The notes under the pieces: model-generated
Databases searched by the model: none
What the model was told of the DNA's origin: nothing
The model's input: the letters and a program-made list of their open reading frames with translations, nothing else
Source: Streptomyces pluripotens
Lineage (GTDB): Bacteria; Actinomycetota; Actinomycetes; Streptomycetales; Streptomycetaceae
Assembly (NCBI RefSeq): GCF_000802245.2
Contig: NZ_CP021080.1
Coordinates: 3,038,001-3,102,000 of the forward strand
Direction: 5' to 3'
DNA length: 64,000 nucleotides
In this document: piece by piece, positions 9,133-20,884 of the stretch
How the letters are laid out: each line of letters starts with the position of its first letter
Position numbering within the stretch: the first letter of the stretch is position 1
Position numbers and translations under genes: made by a program

Positions 9133-9672
9133 ATGGCGCAGGGCGAGGTGCTCGAATTCGAGGAGTACGTCCGCACCCGGCAGGAGGCGCTGCTGCGCAG
9201 TGCCCGCCGGCTGGTCCCGGACCCCGTCGACGCCCAGGACCTGCTGCAGACCGCACTGGTGCGGACGTACGGCCGTTGGGAGGGCATCGCCGACAAACGG
9301 CTCGCCGACGCGTACCTGCGCCGGGTGATGATCAACACGCGGACCGAGTGGTGGCGGGCGCGCAAGCTGGAGGAGGTCCCCACCGAGCAGCTGCCGGACG
9401 CCTCGGTGGAAGACTCCACCGAGCAGCATGCCGACCGGGCCCTGCTGATGGATGTGATGAAAGTGCTCGCACCGAAGCAGCGCAGTGTCGTGGTGCTGCG
9501 ACACTGGGAGCAGATGTCCACGGAGGAGACGGCCACGGCCCTTGGCATGTCGGCCGGGACGGTCAAGAGCACGCTGCACCGGGCGCTCGCCCGGCTCCGT
9601 GAGGAGCTGGAGGCCCGCGATCTGGACGCACGCGCGCTGGAGCGTGAGGAGCGGGAGCGTTGCGCGGCCTGA
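9133..9672 (+). CDS. sigE: ECF RNA polymerase sigma factor SigE
   Basis: A 179-residue ECF sigma factor controlling the cell-envelope stress response. Region 2 spans about residues 10-80 (EEYVRTRQEALLRSARRLV, DAQDLLQTALVRTYGRW, AYLRRVMINTRTEWWR). Region 4 spans about 110-165 (LAPKQRSVVVLRHWEQMSTEETATALG with the helix-turn-helix SAGTVKSTLHRAL). In S. coelicolor SigE is not held by an anti-sigma factor; its level is set by CseB/CseC at the promoter. The identification rests on the protein sequence together with the exact downstream order cseA-cseB-cseC. ATG 9133 is preceded by ggaggcgg. The stop overlaps the cseA start by 13 bp, so the two are translationally coupled. Confidence 0.95.
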   Translation: MAQGEVLEFEEYVRTRQEALLRSARRLVPDPVDAQDLLQTALVRTYGRWEGIADKRLADAYLRRVMINTRTEWWRARKLEEVPTEQLPDASVEDSTEQHADRALLMDVMKVLAPKQRSVVVLRHWEQMSTEETATALGMSAGTVKSTLHRALARLREELEARDLDARALEREERERCAA

Positions 9673-10316
9673 CCGGGGCCGGGTCCGAGGAGGCCCGAGG
9701 GAGTTCATTGGCGGTGATCGCGGCGGTGGCCTCGATCACCGCCCTCGCCCTTTTCGCCGCCGCCTGCGGCACCGGGGGCACGGGCGCCCGGGACGAGGGC
9801 CCGGCGCACGCATCGGCGGTGGCAGGCGCCGTAGCCTCCCCCGTGCCGAGCCCGTCCGGTACCTACCGGCGGGTGGACGCGGTGGCGCTGCTCCTGAGGG
9901 ACCCGGCGGTCTCGGAATCGGTCAAGCGGGGGTTGAAGCCGTGCACCGGCCACGAGTACCCGCTCGACGTCTCGTACGGCGATCTGACCGGTGGCCCGGT
10001 GGACGACGTCGTCATCAACGTACTGACCTGTGCCGACGCGGTCGGGATCGGCTCGTATGTGTACCGGGACGAGAAGGGCACGTTCGAGAACGTCTTCAAG
10101 ACCGAGGAATCACCGGTCTACGCGGACATCGAAGAGGGCCAACTGTCAGTGACCAGACAGTTCTACGAGAAGGGCGACCCGGTCTCCAGCCCGTCCGGTG
10201 AGATCGTGACCCCCTACAGGTGGAAGGGGGGACGATTCGTCCCCGGCAAGAGCGTCCGCAACGAGTACAGCAAGTCCGCCGGCCTGGGCACCGTGGCCCC
10301 GGCCGAGGACAACTGA
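9660..10316 (+). CDS. cseA: Lipoprotein CseA, modulator of the sigma-E system
   Basis: A 218-residue probable lipoprotein anchored outside the membrane. In S. coelicolor CseA is a negative modulator of sigE signalling. The N-terminus has a basic start, a hydrophobic core (VIAAVASITALALF) and the lipobox AAAC at about residue 35. A mature domain of about 180 residues has no recognised motif. I chose TTG 9660 because gaggagcgggag precedes it; it overlaps the end of sigE. Another TTG at 9708 and a GTG at 9714 would leave almost no basic n-region. Placement between sigE and the cseBC pair fixes the identity better than the sequence does. Confidence 0.88.
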   Translation: MRGLTGAGSEEARGSSLAVIAAVASITALALFAAACGTGGTGARDEGPAHASAVAGAVASPVPSPSGTYRRVDAVALLLRDPAVSESVKRGLKPCTGHEYPLDVSYGDLTGGPVDDVVINVLTCADAVGIGSYVYRDEKGTFENVFKTEESPVYADIEEGQLSVTRQFYEKGDPVSSPSGEIVTPYRWKGGRFVPGKSVRNEYSKSAGLGTVAPAEDN

Positions 10317-10352
10317 CCCACGGCACACACCACGAGGACTGAGAGCACCGGG

Positions 10353-11057
10353 ATGGCAGACCAGACCCACGTCCTGTTCGTCGAGGACGACGATGTCATC
10401 CGCGAGGCCACCCAGCTCGCCCTGGAGCGGGACGGTTTCGCGGTCACCGCGATGCCTGACGGCCTGTCCGGCCTGGAGGCGTTCCGGGCGAACCGCCCCG
10501 ACATCGCACTGCTGGACGTCATGGTTCCGGGCCTGGACGGCGTGAGCCTGTGCCGGCGCATCCGGGACGAGTCGACCGTGCCGGTGATCATGCTGTCGGC
10601 GCGCGCGGACTCCATCGACGTCGTCCTGGGCCTGGAGGCGGGCGCCGACGACTACGTGACCAAACCTTTCGACGGCGCCGTGCTGGTGGCACGCATCCGC
10701 GCGGTACTGCGCCGCTTCGGACACGCCGGCGGGGTCACGCACGCGGAGGAGTCCGCCTCCGGGGTGAACGGCGGCACGCTGAGCTTCGGCGACCTGCAGG
10801 TCGACACCGAGGGCATGGAGGTGCACCGGGCCGGGCAGCCGGTGGCGCTCACCCCGACCGAGATGCGTCTGTTGCTGGAGTTCTCCTCCGCGCCGGGCAC
10901 CGTGCTCTCCCGTGACAAGCTGCTGGAACGCGTGTGGGAATACGGCTGGGGCGGGGACACCCGGGTGGTCGACGTGCATGTGCAGCGGCTGCGCCAGAAG
11001 ATCGGCCAGGACCGGATCGAGACGGTCCGCGGCTTCGGCTACAAGCTGAAGGCCTGA
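10353..11057 (+). CDS. cseB: Response regulator CseB (OmpR/PhoB family)
   Basis: A 234-residue response regulator. The receiver domain (about 1-120) has the acidic pair EDDD, phospho-acceptor Asp in IALLDVMVPGLDG, and the switch Lys in DYVTKPFDG. The C-terminal winged helix (about 140-234) ends with the recognition region GGDTRVVDVHVQRLRQKIG. Phosphorylated by CseC, it activates the sigE promoter in S. coelicolor. ATG 10353 lies 36 bp after cseA; cseC begins 11 bp after its stop. Confidence 0.96.
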   Translation: MADQTHVLFVEDDDVIREATQLALERDGFAVTAMPDGLSGLEAFRANRPDIALLDVMVPGLDGVSLCRRIRDESTVPVIMLSARADSIDVVLGLEAGADDYVTKPFDGAVLVARIRAVLRRFGHAGGVTHAEESASGVNGGTLSFGDLQVDTEGMEVHRAGQPVALTPTEMRLLLEFSSAPGTVLSRDKLLERVWEYGWGGDTRVVDVHVQRLRQKIGQDRIETVRGFGYKLKA

Positions 11058-11068
11058 GCGGGGCAGAC

Positions 11069-12424
11069 ATGCGGGGCATCCTTCGGCGGCCGGCACTCTG
11101 GATGGAGCGCGCGGGTCTCAAGACCGGGCTCAGATGGAAGCTCAGCGCGGCGATCGCACTGGTCGCCGGTCTGGTGGCCACCGCGCTCAGCCTGGTCGTG
11201 CACAACGCCGCCCGGGTCTCGATGCTGGACAACGCGCGCGACCTGGCCAACCAACGGGTGCAGATCGCGCAGCGCAACTACGAGCAGAACCGCGGCCCGA
11301 ACTTCCCCAACATCAGGGTCGACGACCCCGGGCTGCCGGCCGCGCTGCGGGAGAAGGTCGAGGAGGGCCGCAGGGTCAGCGACGTCACCGACCACGGCGG
11401 GGTGCCGGACATCTGGGCGGCCGTTCCGGCCAAGGACGGGCACGTGCTGTCCCTGCACAGCCATCTGCCGGACCGCAGCACCGACGTGATGAACGACCTC
11501 GACCAGGCCCTGGTGATCGGCTCCGTCGCGGTCGTACTGGGCGGCAGCGCGCTCGGCGTGCTGATCGGCGGTCAGTTGTCCCGGCGGCTGCGCAAAGCGG
11601 CGGCCGCGGCCAACCAGGTCGCCAAGGGCGAGACCGACGTCCGGGTGCGGGAGGCCATCGGCGGGGTCGTACGGGACGAGACCGACGATCTCGCGCGGGC
11701 GGTGGACGCCATGGCGGACGCGCTGCGGCAACGGCTGGAGGCGGAGCGGCGGGTCACCGCCGACATCGCCCACGAGCTGCGCACCCCGGTGACCGGCCTG
11801 CTGACGGCAGCCGAACTGCTGCCGCCGGGCCGGCCCACGGAACTGGTACTGGACCGGGCGAAGGCCATGCGCACTCTGGTCGAGGACGTCCTGGAAGTGG
11901 CCCGGCTGGACGGGGCCTCGGAACGGGCCGAGTTGCAGGACATCCTGCTCGGCGAGTTCGTCAGCCGCCGGGTGGCCGTCAAGGACCCGGACATCGACGT
12001 CCGAGTGGTGCACGAGTCGGAGGTCACCACCGACCCGCGGCGTCTGGAACGGGTGCTGTTGAACCTGCTCGCCAACGCGGCCCGGCACGGCCGGCCACCG
12101 ATCGAGGTGACCGTCGAGGGCCGGGTCATCCGGGTCCGCGATCACGGCCCCGGCTTCCCCGAGGAACTCCTCGCCGAGGGCCCGAGCCGGTTCCGCACCG
12201 GCAGCAAGGACCGCGCCGGGCAGGGCCACGGCCTCGGCCTGACCATCGCGGCCGGCCAGGCCCGGGTGCTGGGCGCCCGTCTGACGTTCCGCAACGTACG
12301 CCCTGGCGGAGCTCCCGCCGGCACCCCGGCGGAAGGCGCGGTGGCCGTGCTGTGGCTCCCGGAACACGCCCCGACGGACACCGGAAGCTATCCGGTGCTG
12401 CCACTGTCCGGGGGCGCGGGCTGA
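11069..12424 (+). CDS. cseC: Sensor histidine kinase CseC
   Basis: A 451-residue transmembrane kinase that senses cell-wall stress. TM1 is at about residues 25-48 (LSAAIALVAGLVATALSLVV), followed by an outer loop of about 95 residues and TM2 near 145-170 (LVIGSVAVVLGGSALGVLIGG). HAMP and HisKA follow (phosphorylated His in ADIAHELRTPVTG). The ATPase domain has the N box NLLANAARHG and G boxes RDHGPGFPE and GQGHGLGLTIA. The start is ATG 11069, 11 bp after cseB. Starting here gives a short cytoplasmic N-terminus; an upstream GTG would overlap cseB heavily. Confidence 0.95.
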   Translation: MRGILRRPALWMERAGLKTGLRWKLSAAIALVAGLVATALSLVVHNAARVSMLDNARDLANQRVQIAQRNYEQNRGPNFPNIRVDDPGLPAALREKVEEGRRVSDVTDHGGVPDIWAAVPAKDGHVLSLHSHLPDRSTDVMNDLDQALVIGSVAVVLGGSALGVLIGGQLSRRLRKAAAAANQVAKGETDVRVREAIGGVVRDETDDLARAVDAMADALRQRLEAERRVTADIAHELRTPVTGLLTAAELLPPGRPTELVLDRAKAMRTLVEDVLEVARLDGASERAELQDILLGEFVSRRVAVKDPDIDVRVVHESEVTTDPRRLERVLLNLLANAARHGRPPIEVTVEGRVIRVRDHGPGFPEELLAEGPSRFRTGSKDRAGQGHGLGLTIAAGQARVLGARLTFRNVRPGGAPAGTPAEGAVAVLWLPEHAPTDTGSYPVLPLSGGAG

Positions 12425-12452
12425 CCGGGGCCCGCAGACGAGCGGACCGAAC

Positions 12453-12494
12453 AGCCGAAGGCCCCGGGGCGGACACCCGCTGGAGCCTTCGGCT
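12453..12494. terminator. Inverted repeat between convergent cseC and the MFS gene
   Basis: Arms agccgaaggc (12453-12462) and gccttcggct (12485-12494) pair perfectly over 10 bp with a 22-nt GC-rich spacer. They lie between the converging 3' ends, so a bidirectional terminator is likely. Confidence 0.55.
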
Positions 12495-12577
12495 CGACGT
12501 CCCTCCCCGCCGGCTCGCTCGGCCCGGTTGGCCCGACCGGCTCGTCGGACGCGGTCGTTCAGCCGCTCACAAACTGC

Positions 12578-14164
<1,587 letters not shown>

Positions 14165-14174
14165 CTACGGCACC

Positions 14175-14245
14175 ACTTACTTGCCGCCCGGCTAGTTCAC
14201 TACACTCGGAAGGTAGACCCGTCACTAGCCGGGCGTCAAGTAAGT
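14175..14245. promoter_or_regulatory. Long inverted repeat, probable TetR operator pair
   Basis: A 22-bp arm at 14175-14196 (starting acttacttgccgcccgg) is repeated in inverted orientation at 14224-14245 with one mismatch, separated by 27 bp. It sits between the start codons of the MFS exporter (minus) and the TetR regulator (plus), overlapping where both promoters must be. The arrangement suggests two TetR dimers binding symmetrically and repressing both genes. Confidence 0.75.
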
Positions 14246-14272
14246 TTCCGCGGAAGTGCGAGGAGTACGAGG

Positions 14273-14872
14273 ATGGTCGGCACCATGGACGGCACCAAGC
14301 AGCAGCGCCGCGGCAACACCCGCCAGCGCATCCAGGACGTAGCACTCCAACTCTTCGCGGAGCAGGGGTACGAGAAGACCTCCCTGCGCGAGATCGCCGA
14401 GCGCCTCGACGTCACCAAAGCGGCCCTGTACTACCACTTCAGGACCAAGGAAGAGATCATCGTCAGCCTCTTCGAGGATCTGACGAAGCCGATCGAGGAC
14501 CTGATCGAGTGGGGCCGGGAACAGCCGCACACCCTGCAGACGAAGCAGGAGATCGTCCGGCGCTACAGTGCGGCGCTGACCGAGGCGGAACCCCTCTTCC
14601 GATTCATGCAGGAGAACCAGGCGACGGTGCGGGAACTGCGCATCGGCGACACCTTCCGGGACCGGATGCGCGGCCTGAAGGACATCATCATCGACCCCGA
14701 GGCCGACCTGGTCGACCAGGTCCGTTCCCTCAGCGCACTGTTCACGCTGCACGCCGGACTGTTCGTGATGCAGGACCTGGAGGGCGACCCCGAGAGGAAG
14801 CGCAAGGCCTCCCTCGAAGTCGCCCTGGACATGGTCAGGCAGGCGCACGAGCACGCCCGCCGGGACCGGTAG
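14273..14872 (+). CDS. TetR family transcriptional regulator
   Basis: A 199-residue repressor. The N-terminal DNA-binding domain (about 15-62) is a good TetR helix-turn-helix (IQDVALQLFAEQGYEKTSL, REIAERLDVTKAALYYHF). The remainder is the all-helical ligand/dimer domain, rich in acidic helices (EPLFRFMQENQATVRELR). The start is ATG 14273, with gaggag 8 nt upstream; a second ATG at 14285 is less well placed. Divergence from the MFS exporter and the shared inverted repeat make this its local repressor. The stop lies only 1 nt from the stop of the convergent M23 gene. Confidence 0.93.
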   Translation: MVGTMDGTKQQRRGNTRQRIQDVALQLFAEQGYEKTSLREIAERLDVTKAALYYHFRTKEEIIVSLFEDLTKPIEDLIEWGREQPHTLQTKQEIVRRYSAALTEAEPLFRFMQENQATVRELRIGDTFRDRMRGLKDIIIDPEADLVDQVRSLSALFTLHAGLFVMQDLEGDPERKRKASLEVALDMVRQAHEHARRDR

Positions 14873-14873
14873 G

Positions 14874-15425
14874 TCAGACCTTCACGCCCTTGGAGTGCAG
14901 GAACGCGACCGGGTCGATGGCGGAACCGTAGTTCGGGGTGGTGCGGATCTCGAAGTGCAGGTGCGGGCCGGTGGAATTGCCGGTGGAGCCGGACAGGGCT
15001 ATGTGCTGACCGGTCCTGACGACCTGGCCGACCTTGACGTCGATCCGGGACAGGTGCGCGTACTGCGAGTACCTGCCGTTGCCGTGCTTGATGACAATGG
15101 CGTTGCCGTACGCGGGACCGTCACCGGCACCGTTGGGGCCGGCCTTGACGACGGTGCCGCCATGTGCGGCGACGACCTCGGTGCCGGTCGGCACGGCGAA
15201 GTCCTGACCGCTGTGCTTGGCGACCCAGTGGCTGCCGGCCTGGTTGAAGCTGGCGGAGAGCGTGTACTTCTTCACCGGGTCGACCCAGGAGGTGGCGGAC
15301 GCGGTGGCGGCGCTGGCAACCCCGGTTCCCAGCACGGCCGTGGCGCCGATTCCGGCAGCCAGGACGGCCACCCGGGTGCGGAGCGGGGACGTACGGGAAG
15401 AGCGGGACATGACGCGCTGGAACAT
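14874..15425 (-). CDS. Secreted M23 family metallopeptidase
   Basis: A 183-residue secreted peptidoglycan endopeptidase of the lysostaphin/LytM type. The signal peptide covers about residues 1-45 (basic start, then VAVLAAGIGATAVLGTGVASA). The catalytic domain has the zinc motifs H-x3-D in KHSGQDFAVPTG and HxH in GPHLHFEI, plus the typical HGGTVVKAG strand and YSQYAHLS. No binding domain is attached, so it may act with a partner. The start is ATG 15425 with gaggt upstream; ATG 15410 would also leave a good signal peptide. A long structured leader precedes it. Confidence 0.92.
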   Translation of the reverse strand: MFQRVMSRSSRTSPLRTRVAVLAAGIGATAVLGTGVASAATASATSWVDPVKKYTLSASFNQAGSHWVAKHSGQDFAVPTGTEVVAAHGGTVVKAGPNGAGDGPAYGNAIVIKHGNGRYSQYAHLSRIDVKVGQVVRTGQHIALSGSTGNSTGPHLHFEIRTTPNYGSAIDPVAFLHSKGVKV

Positions 15426-15869
15426 CGGGACCTCATGGACTCGGGGACGGGTCGGCCGCCCGGCGCACAGATATGCACCAGAGCGGCCGTCCTTTGGTAA
15501 CCGAGCACCCCATCGACCCACAAAACGCCCATCTACGGCATTCAGTAGTAGGCGAATGTAAAACCATTCACTTCTTGACAGGCCGGCAACTCTTTGGGCA
15601 CCTGCCCTGACGTCGCCGTTCCTTCACGCAGGACTCCGCGGAGAACGCCCTTTTTGTCCAATATTTGGATTCCACTATCTCGGCTAGTACCGGATAAATC
15701 GCCTGTGCGGCTTATCACCGGCCGACCGCATGGGCGGGCAGGAAAATGTGACGCACACCCCTAGGCATCTACCGGTCGGTAACCTTACGGTTCCCCTCGC
15801 GCCATCCTCACCTCAGATCATGCCCCTGACATTCAGGCACGTGTACGGACGTGAGAGGACCCCCCACCG
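15426..15869. other. Intergenic gap: promoters and leaders for M23 and HAD genes
   Basis: There is no gene in these 444 bases between divergent secreted-protein genes. The M23 side (minus strand) contains a tactact element near 15545 as a candidate -10 and a structured leader. The HAD side holds two short palindromes, TACCGGTCGGTA-type at 15770-15781 and AACCTTACGGTT at 15781-15792, just upstream of the probable promoter. The middle (about 15640-15720) is notably AT-richer than its surroundings. Confidence 0.5.
15454..15488 (-). promoter_or_regulatory. Structured 5' leader hairpin upstream of the M23 gene
   Basis: In the minus-strand RNA, ggccgc pairs with gcggcc and encloses a second helix ggugca/ugcgcc (one GU pair) with a 6-nt loop. 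The two-part hairpin ends 29 nt before the start codon. Streptomyces wall-hydrolase genes are often controlled by c-di-AMP riboswitches, so this leader deserves comparison, but the usual ggggugaauc signature is not visible. Confidence 0.4.
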
Positions 15870-16502
15870 ATGACCAAACGCCCCTGGGCTCACCGCATAT
15901 CCGTGACCGCCGTCTCCTTGGCCGCCCTGGCCGCGACGGCCGCACCGGTCCACGCCGCGACGGCGCGTAGTTCCTCCGACTCGTCGAGCGCCTCCAGCAC
16001 CTCCACGAAGGTCGACTACGCCACCTGGCAAAAGGACTGCCAGGAGGTGATGGACCGGGCCCTGCCGTACGTGAAGGGCCGCGTCGCCGGCGCCAAGCCG
16101 GGCGAGAGGCAGGCGATCGTCTTCGACATCGACAACACCACGCTGGAGACCGACTACGGCTTCAGCTATCCCCAGCCGGCGAACAAGCCCGTTCTGAAGG
16201 TCGCCGAATACGCCCAGGAGCACGGCGTTTCCCTCTTCTTCGTCACCGCCCGGCCCAGCGTCATCTACTGGCCCACCGAGTACAACCTGCACCACGACGG
16301 CTACGACGTCTCCGGCCTCTATACCCGCGGGCTGTTCGACCTCTTCAAGAACGTCGCCGCCTACAAGACCGCCCAGCGCGTCGACATCGAGCACAAGGGC
16401 TACACGATCATCGCGAACATCGGCAACAGCGCCACCGACCTGTCGGGCGGTCACGCCGAGAAGTCCTTCAAACTGCCGGACTACAACGGACAGTTGTCCT
16501 GA
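15870..16502 (+). CDS. Secreted HAD-family acid phosphatase
   Basis: A 210-residue secreted phosphatase. The signal peptide ends at about residue 30 (VSLAALAATAAPVHA), followed by a Ser/Thr-rich stretch. The HAD class has motif I DIDNT in VFDIDNTTLE (nucleophile and acid/base Asp), motif II FFVTARPS and a C-terminal motif ANIGNSATDLSGG with the metal-binding Asp. It most resembles HAD subfamily IIIB (class B acid phosphatase-like), which releases phosphate from organic esters outside the cell. The ATG is preceded by gagagga. The usual motif III Lys cannot be placed with certainty by eye. Confidence 0.88.
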   Translation: MTKRPWAHRISVTAVSLAALAATAAPVHAATARSSSDSSSASSTSTKVDYATWQKDCQEVMDRALPYVKGRVAGAKPGERQAIVFDIDNTTLETDYGFSYPQPANKPVLKVAEYAQEHGVSLFFVTARPSVIYWPTEYNLHHDGYDVSGLYTRGLFDLFKNVAAYKTAQRVDIEHKGYTIIANIGNSATDLSGGHAEKSFKLPDYNGQLS

Positions 16503-16614
16503 CGCACGGCAGCCGAAGTCTCCGGTGGGACCCCGTCCGTCCGCCTGCCGTGCCGCCGGCGGCGGAACGGACAGGCCCCGGCACTCGGCGGCGGGCCGGG
16601 GCCCAGAGACGGCG

Positions 16615-16648
16615 AAGGGGCCGGATGCCCGAAGGCACCGGCCCCTTT
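16615..16648 (-). terminator. clpC transcription terminator
   Basis: aaggggccgg (16615-16624) pairs with ccggcccctt (16638-16647); an inner tgcc/ggca helix with loop cgaa extends the stem to 14 bp with one bulged base. It lies 22 bp past the clpC stop. Confidence 0.8.
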
Positions 16649-16669
16649 CCCGGCCCGTCGGCCGGCGGG

Positions 16670-19195
<2,526 letters not shown>

Positions 19196-19625
19196 CGTTA
19201 ATCGCTCCTCAGAGCGGTCAGGCAGTGGGGGGAACTTCCCCTCCCTGTCCTTCCGCAGCTTAGTCCCGCAAGCGGGGACCGCTCATTCCAACTGCCGACA
19301 CCGTCGATGGCCTCCTGACCCCGAACGCCGACATCTGCTCCAACCCGATGGTGCGAGACGATGTTCCCGCAGGCCAGGCACTTACCCCAGTCGCCAGTAC
19401 GCCCATGGCGAACGTGAGACAGCCCATCCTGCGTGTCGCCCCCTCTCACTAGGCATGTCTTACCCGCGGGGGCTGACACTCCATGCCGCGCACACCGGTT
19501 CGCTCCGCTATGGGCGAACAGCCTTGCGCCTCCCCCGAGGCCCTCGCACCCCCTCTTTCGGCACCTTGTGCGGTTGATCGCACACCCAGCGTAACCTCTC
19601 GTACGCTTCGCCAGTTGCACGTGGC
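19196..19625 (-). promoter_or_regulatory. Upstream region of clpC (no gene)
   Basis: This 430-bp gap is the clpC promoter and leader region on the minus strand, with the start of the next plus-strand gene at its right. Apart from the ClgR-like box at 19498-19519 I see no gene. No unambiguous -10 can be chosen by eye. Confidence 0.6.
19498..19519 (-). promoter_or_regulatory. ClgR-like operator upstream of clpC
   Basis: GTTCGC (19498-19503) and GCGAAC (19514-19519) form a 22-bp inverted repeat. Read on the minus strand it is GTTCGC-ccata-GCG, which fits the GTTCGC-N5-GCG consensus I recall for ClgR in Streptomyces. It lies 303 bp upstream of the clpC start codon. Confidence 0.65.
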
Positions 19626-20366
19626 ATGGCTTGCTCGGCCCCCATGGCTTCCTCGGGCACCGCATCAACCTCATCGCCGTCACACCTCACGACACATACG
19701 ATCCCCCTTCCGCGGCCACCTCTCGACCCGGAACCGGAATCACCCGCTGCGTTCCCGTCTGGTCCGGACGGCGCGGACGACCGGGTCCGGTGCTGGTACG
19801 AGAGCGATCTGGGGTGGGCGACGGCGCCCGGGCGACCGCTGCGACTGCCCACCGGGGTGCGGTTCGACGTCCTGGACGTACCAGCCGAAGCGGGTACGGG
19901 GGCGCTGCGACACCTGGCGGCGGAGTCCCCGGTGGCGCTGAGCGGCGACCGGATGTGGCTCCTGGTGGCCGCGGGTAGCACGGAGGAACTGCCGGCACTG
20001 CTGGACTGGCTGGAGTGGAGCGCCGTCGCCCTAGATCTGCGGGCCCTGGGGGTCGGGGACGCCATGGCGGCGCCGGCGCCGCCGGCGGCCTCCCGAGGCT
20101 GGGGGCCGGACGGTTCCGCCCAGGGGGCCGCTGTGTGGTTGCGGCCCCCTGGAACCGGGTGCGAGCTGGAGGCGTCGCTGCCGGCGCTGCCGGCCATGGG
20201 GCGCGGGGATAGTGCGCCCGATCTCGTACGACTGGTGGACACGGTGGCAGCGCAGTGTCACCGCGTCCGACTGCGTCTCGCCTGCGCCGGGCCGCCCGCC
20301 CGTCGACGGGACCGGCCGTCGGCCTTGTCCCGGTCGTCGCGGAATCAGCCGTTGGCCTTCTCGTAG
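19626..20366 (+). CDS. Streptomyces-conserved hypothetical protein (SCO3374 family)
   Basis: A 246-residue protein without signal peptide or membrane helix. It has a Pro/Ser-rich first third, a moderately conserved middle (VRCWYESDLGWATAPGRPLRLPTGVRFDVLD, with an aromatic core; LLVAAGSTEELPALLDWLEW), and an Arg-rich tail. I associate it with the SCO3374 family because of its place between clpC and lsr2; there is some resemblance to the N-terminal part of bifunctional primase/polymerase-like proteins. The 3' end overlaps the 3' end of lsr2 by 22 bp on the opposite strand. The exact start is uncertain because the N-terminus is not conserved-looking; a start near residue 50 is possible. Confidence 0.6.
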   Translation: MACSAPMASSGTASTSSPSHLTTHTIPLPRPPLDPEPESPAAFPSGPDGADDRVRCWYESDLGWATAPGRPLRLPTGVRFDVLDVPAEAGTGALRHLAAESPVALSGDRMWLLVAAGSTEELPALLDWLEWSAVALDLRALGVGDAMAAPAPPAASRGWGPDGSAQGAAVWLRPPGTGCELEASLPALPAMGRGDSAPDLVRLVDTVAAQCHRVRLRLACAGPPARRRDRPSALSRSSRNQPLAFS

Positions 20367-20680
20367 GCCGCGCGGATCGCCGCGGGCACACGGCCGCGGT
20401 CGTTGACCTCCAAGCCGTTCTCCTTCGCCCAGGCGCGGATCGCCGCGGTGTCCTGGTTACCGCTGGAAGCGGCACGCGCCTTTCCACGCCCGCCAGAGGC
20501 ACGGCCTCCGGTGCGACGACCGCCCTTGACATAGGGCTCGAGAAGACCGCGCAGCTGGTCCGCATTGGCAGTCGTGAGATCGATCTCGTACGTCTTGCCG
20601 TCCAGCGCGAACGTCACAGTCTCGTCCGCCTCGCCGCCGTCGAGGTCGTCGACAAGAAGGACCTGAACCTTCTGTGCCAC
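20345..20680 (-). CDS. lsr2: Nucleoid-associated protein Lsr2
   Basis: A 111-residue xenogeneic silencer that binds AT-rich DNA and bridges it, functionally like H-NS. The N-terminal dimerisation domain (about 1-60) is AQKVQVLLVDDLDGGEADET followed by FALDGKTYEIDLTTANADQLRG. A basic linker (GGRRTGGRASGGRGKARAA) and the C-terminal DNA-binding domain follow, with the RGR AT-hook-like loop in VNDRGRVPAAIRAAYEKANG. GTG 20680 was chosen over an ATG 15 bp upstream because aaaggaaa forms the Shine-Dalgarno only for the GTG. It probably silences the AT-richer accessory DNA elsewhere in the genome. Confidence 0.97.
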   Translation of the reverse strand: MAQKVQVLLVDDLDGGEADETVTFALDGKTYEIDLTTANADQLRGLLEPYVKGGRRTGGRASGGRGKARAASSGNQDTAAIRAWAKENGLEVNDRGRVPAAIRAAYEKANG

Positions 20681-20884
20681 CGGATTTCCTTTCATCGATA
20701 ACGTTTGAGGTGTCAGGGCTGTGCGGCGCCCGCCGTTTCGCCGCCCCTGTTATATGCAGTACTGCAGCACGTCGGAAAGCAAACCGCTTTTGCCGGAAAA
20801 ACACAAACCCCCGGGAGAGGTTCAGTGCAGCACCCCACCCGTAAACATGCGCGTTTCGGACATAGGGCACCTGGGCAATGGCGA

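Noticed and set aside
15426-15600. A confident c-di-AMP riboswitch call upstream of the M23 gene
   Set aside because: A hairpin is present, but I could not find the conserved ydaO-type sequence blocks. It is kept only as a finding to test.
20696-20884. A possible small RNA in the AT-richer gap upstream of lsr2
   Set aside because: The AT-rich stretch is explained by the lsr2 promoter. No terminator-like hairpin or tRNA-like fold was seen.
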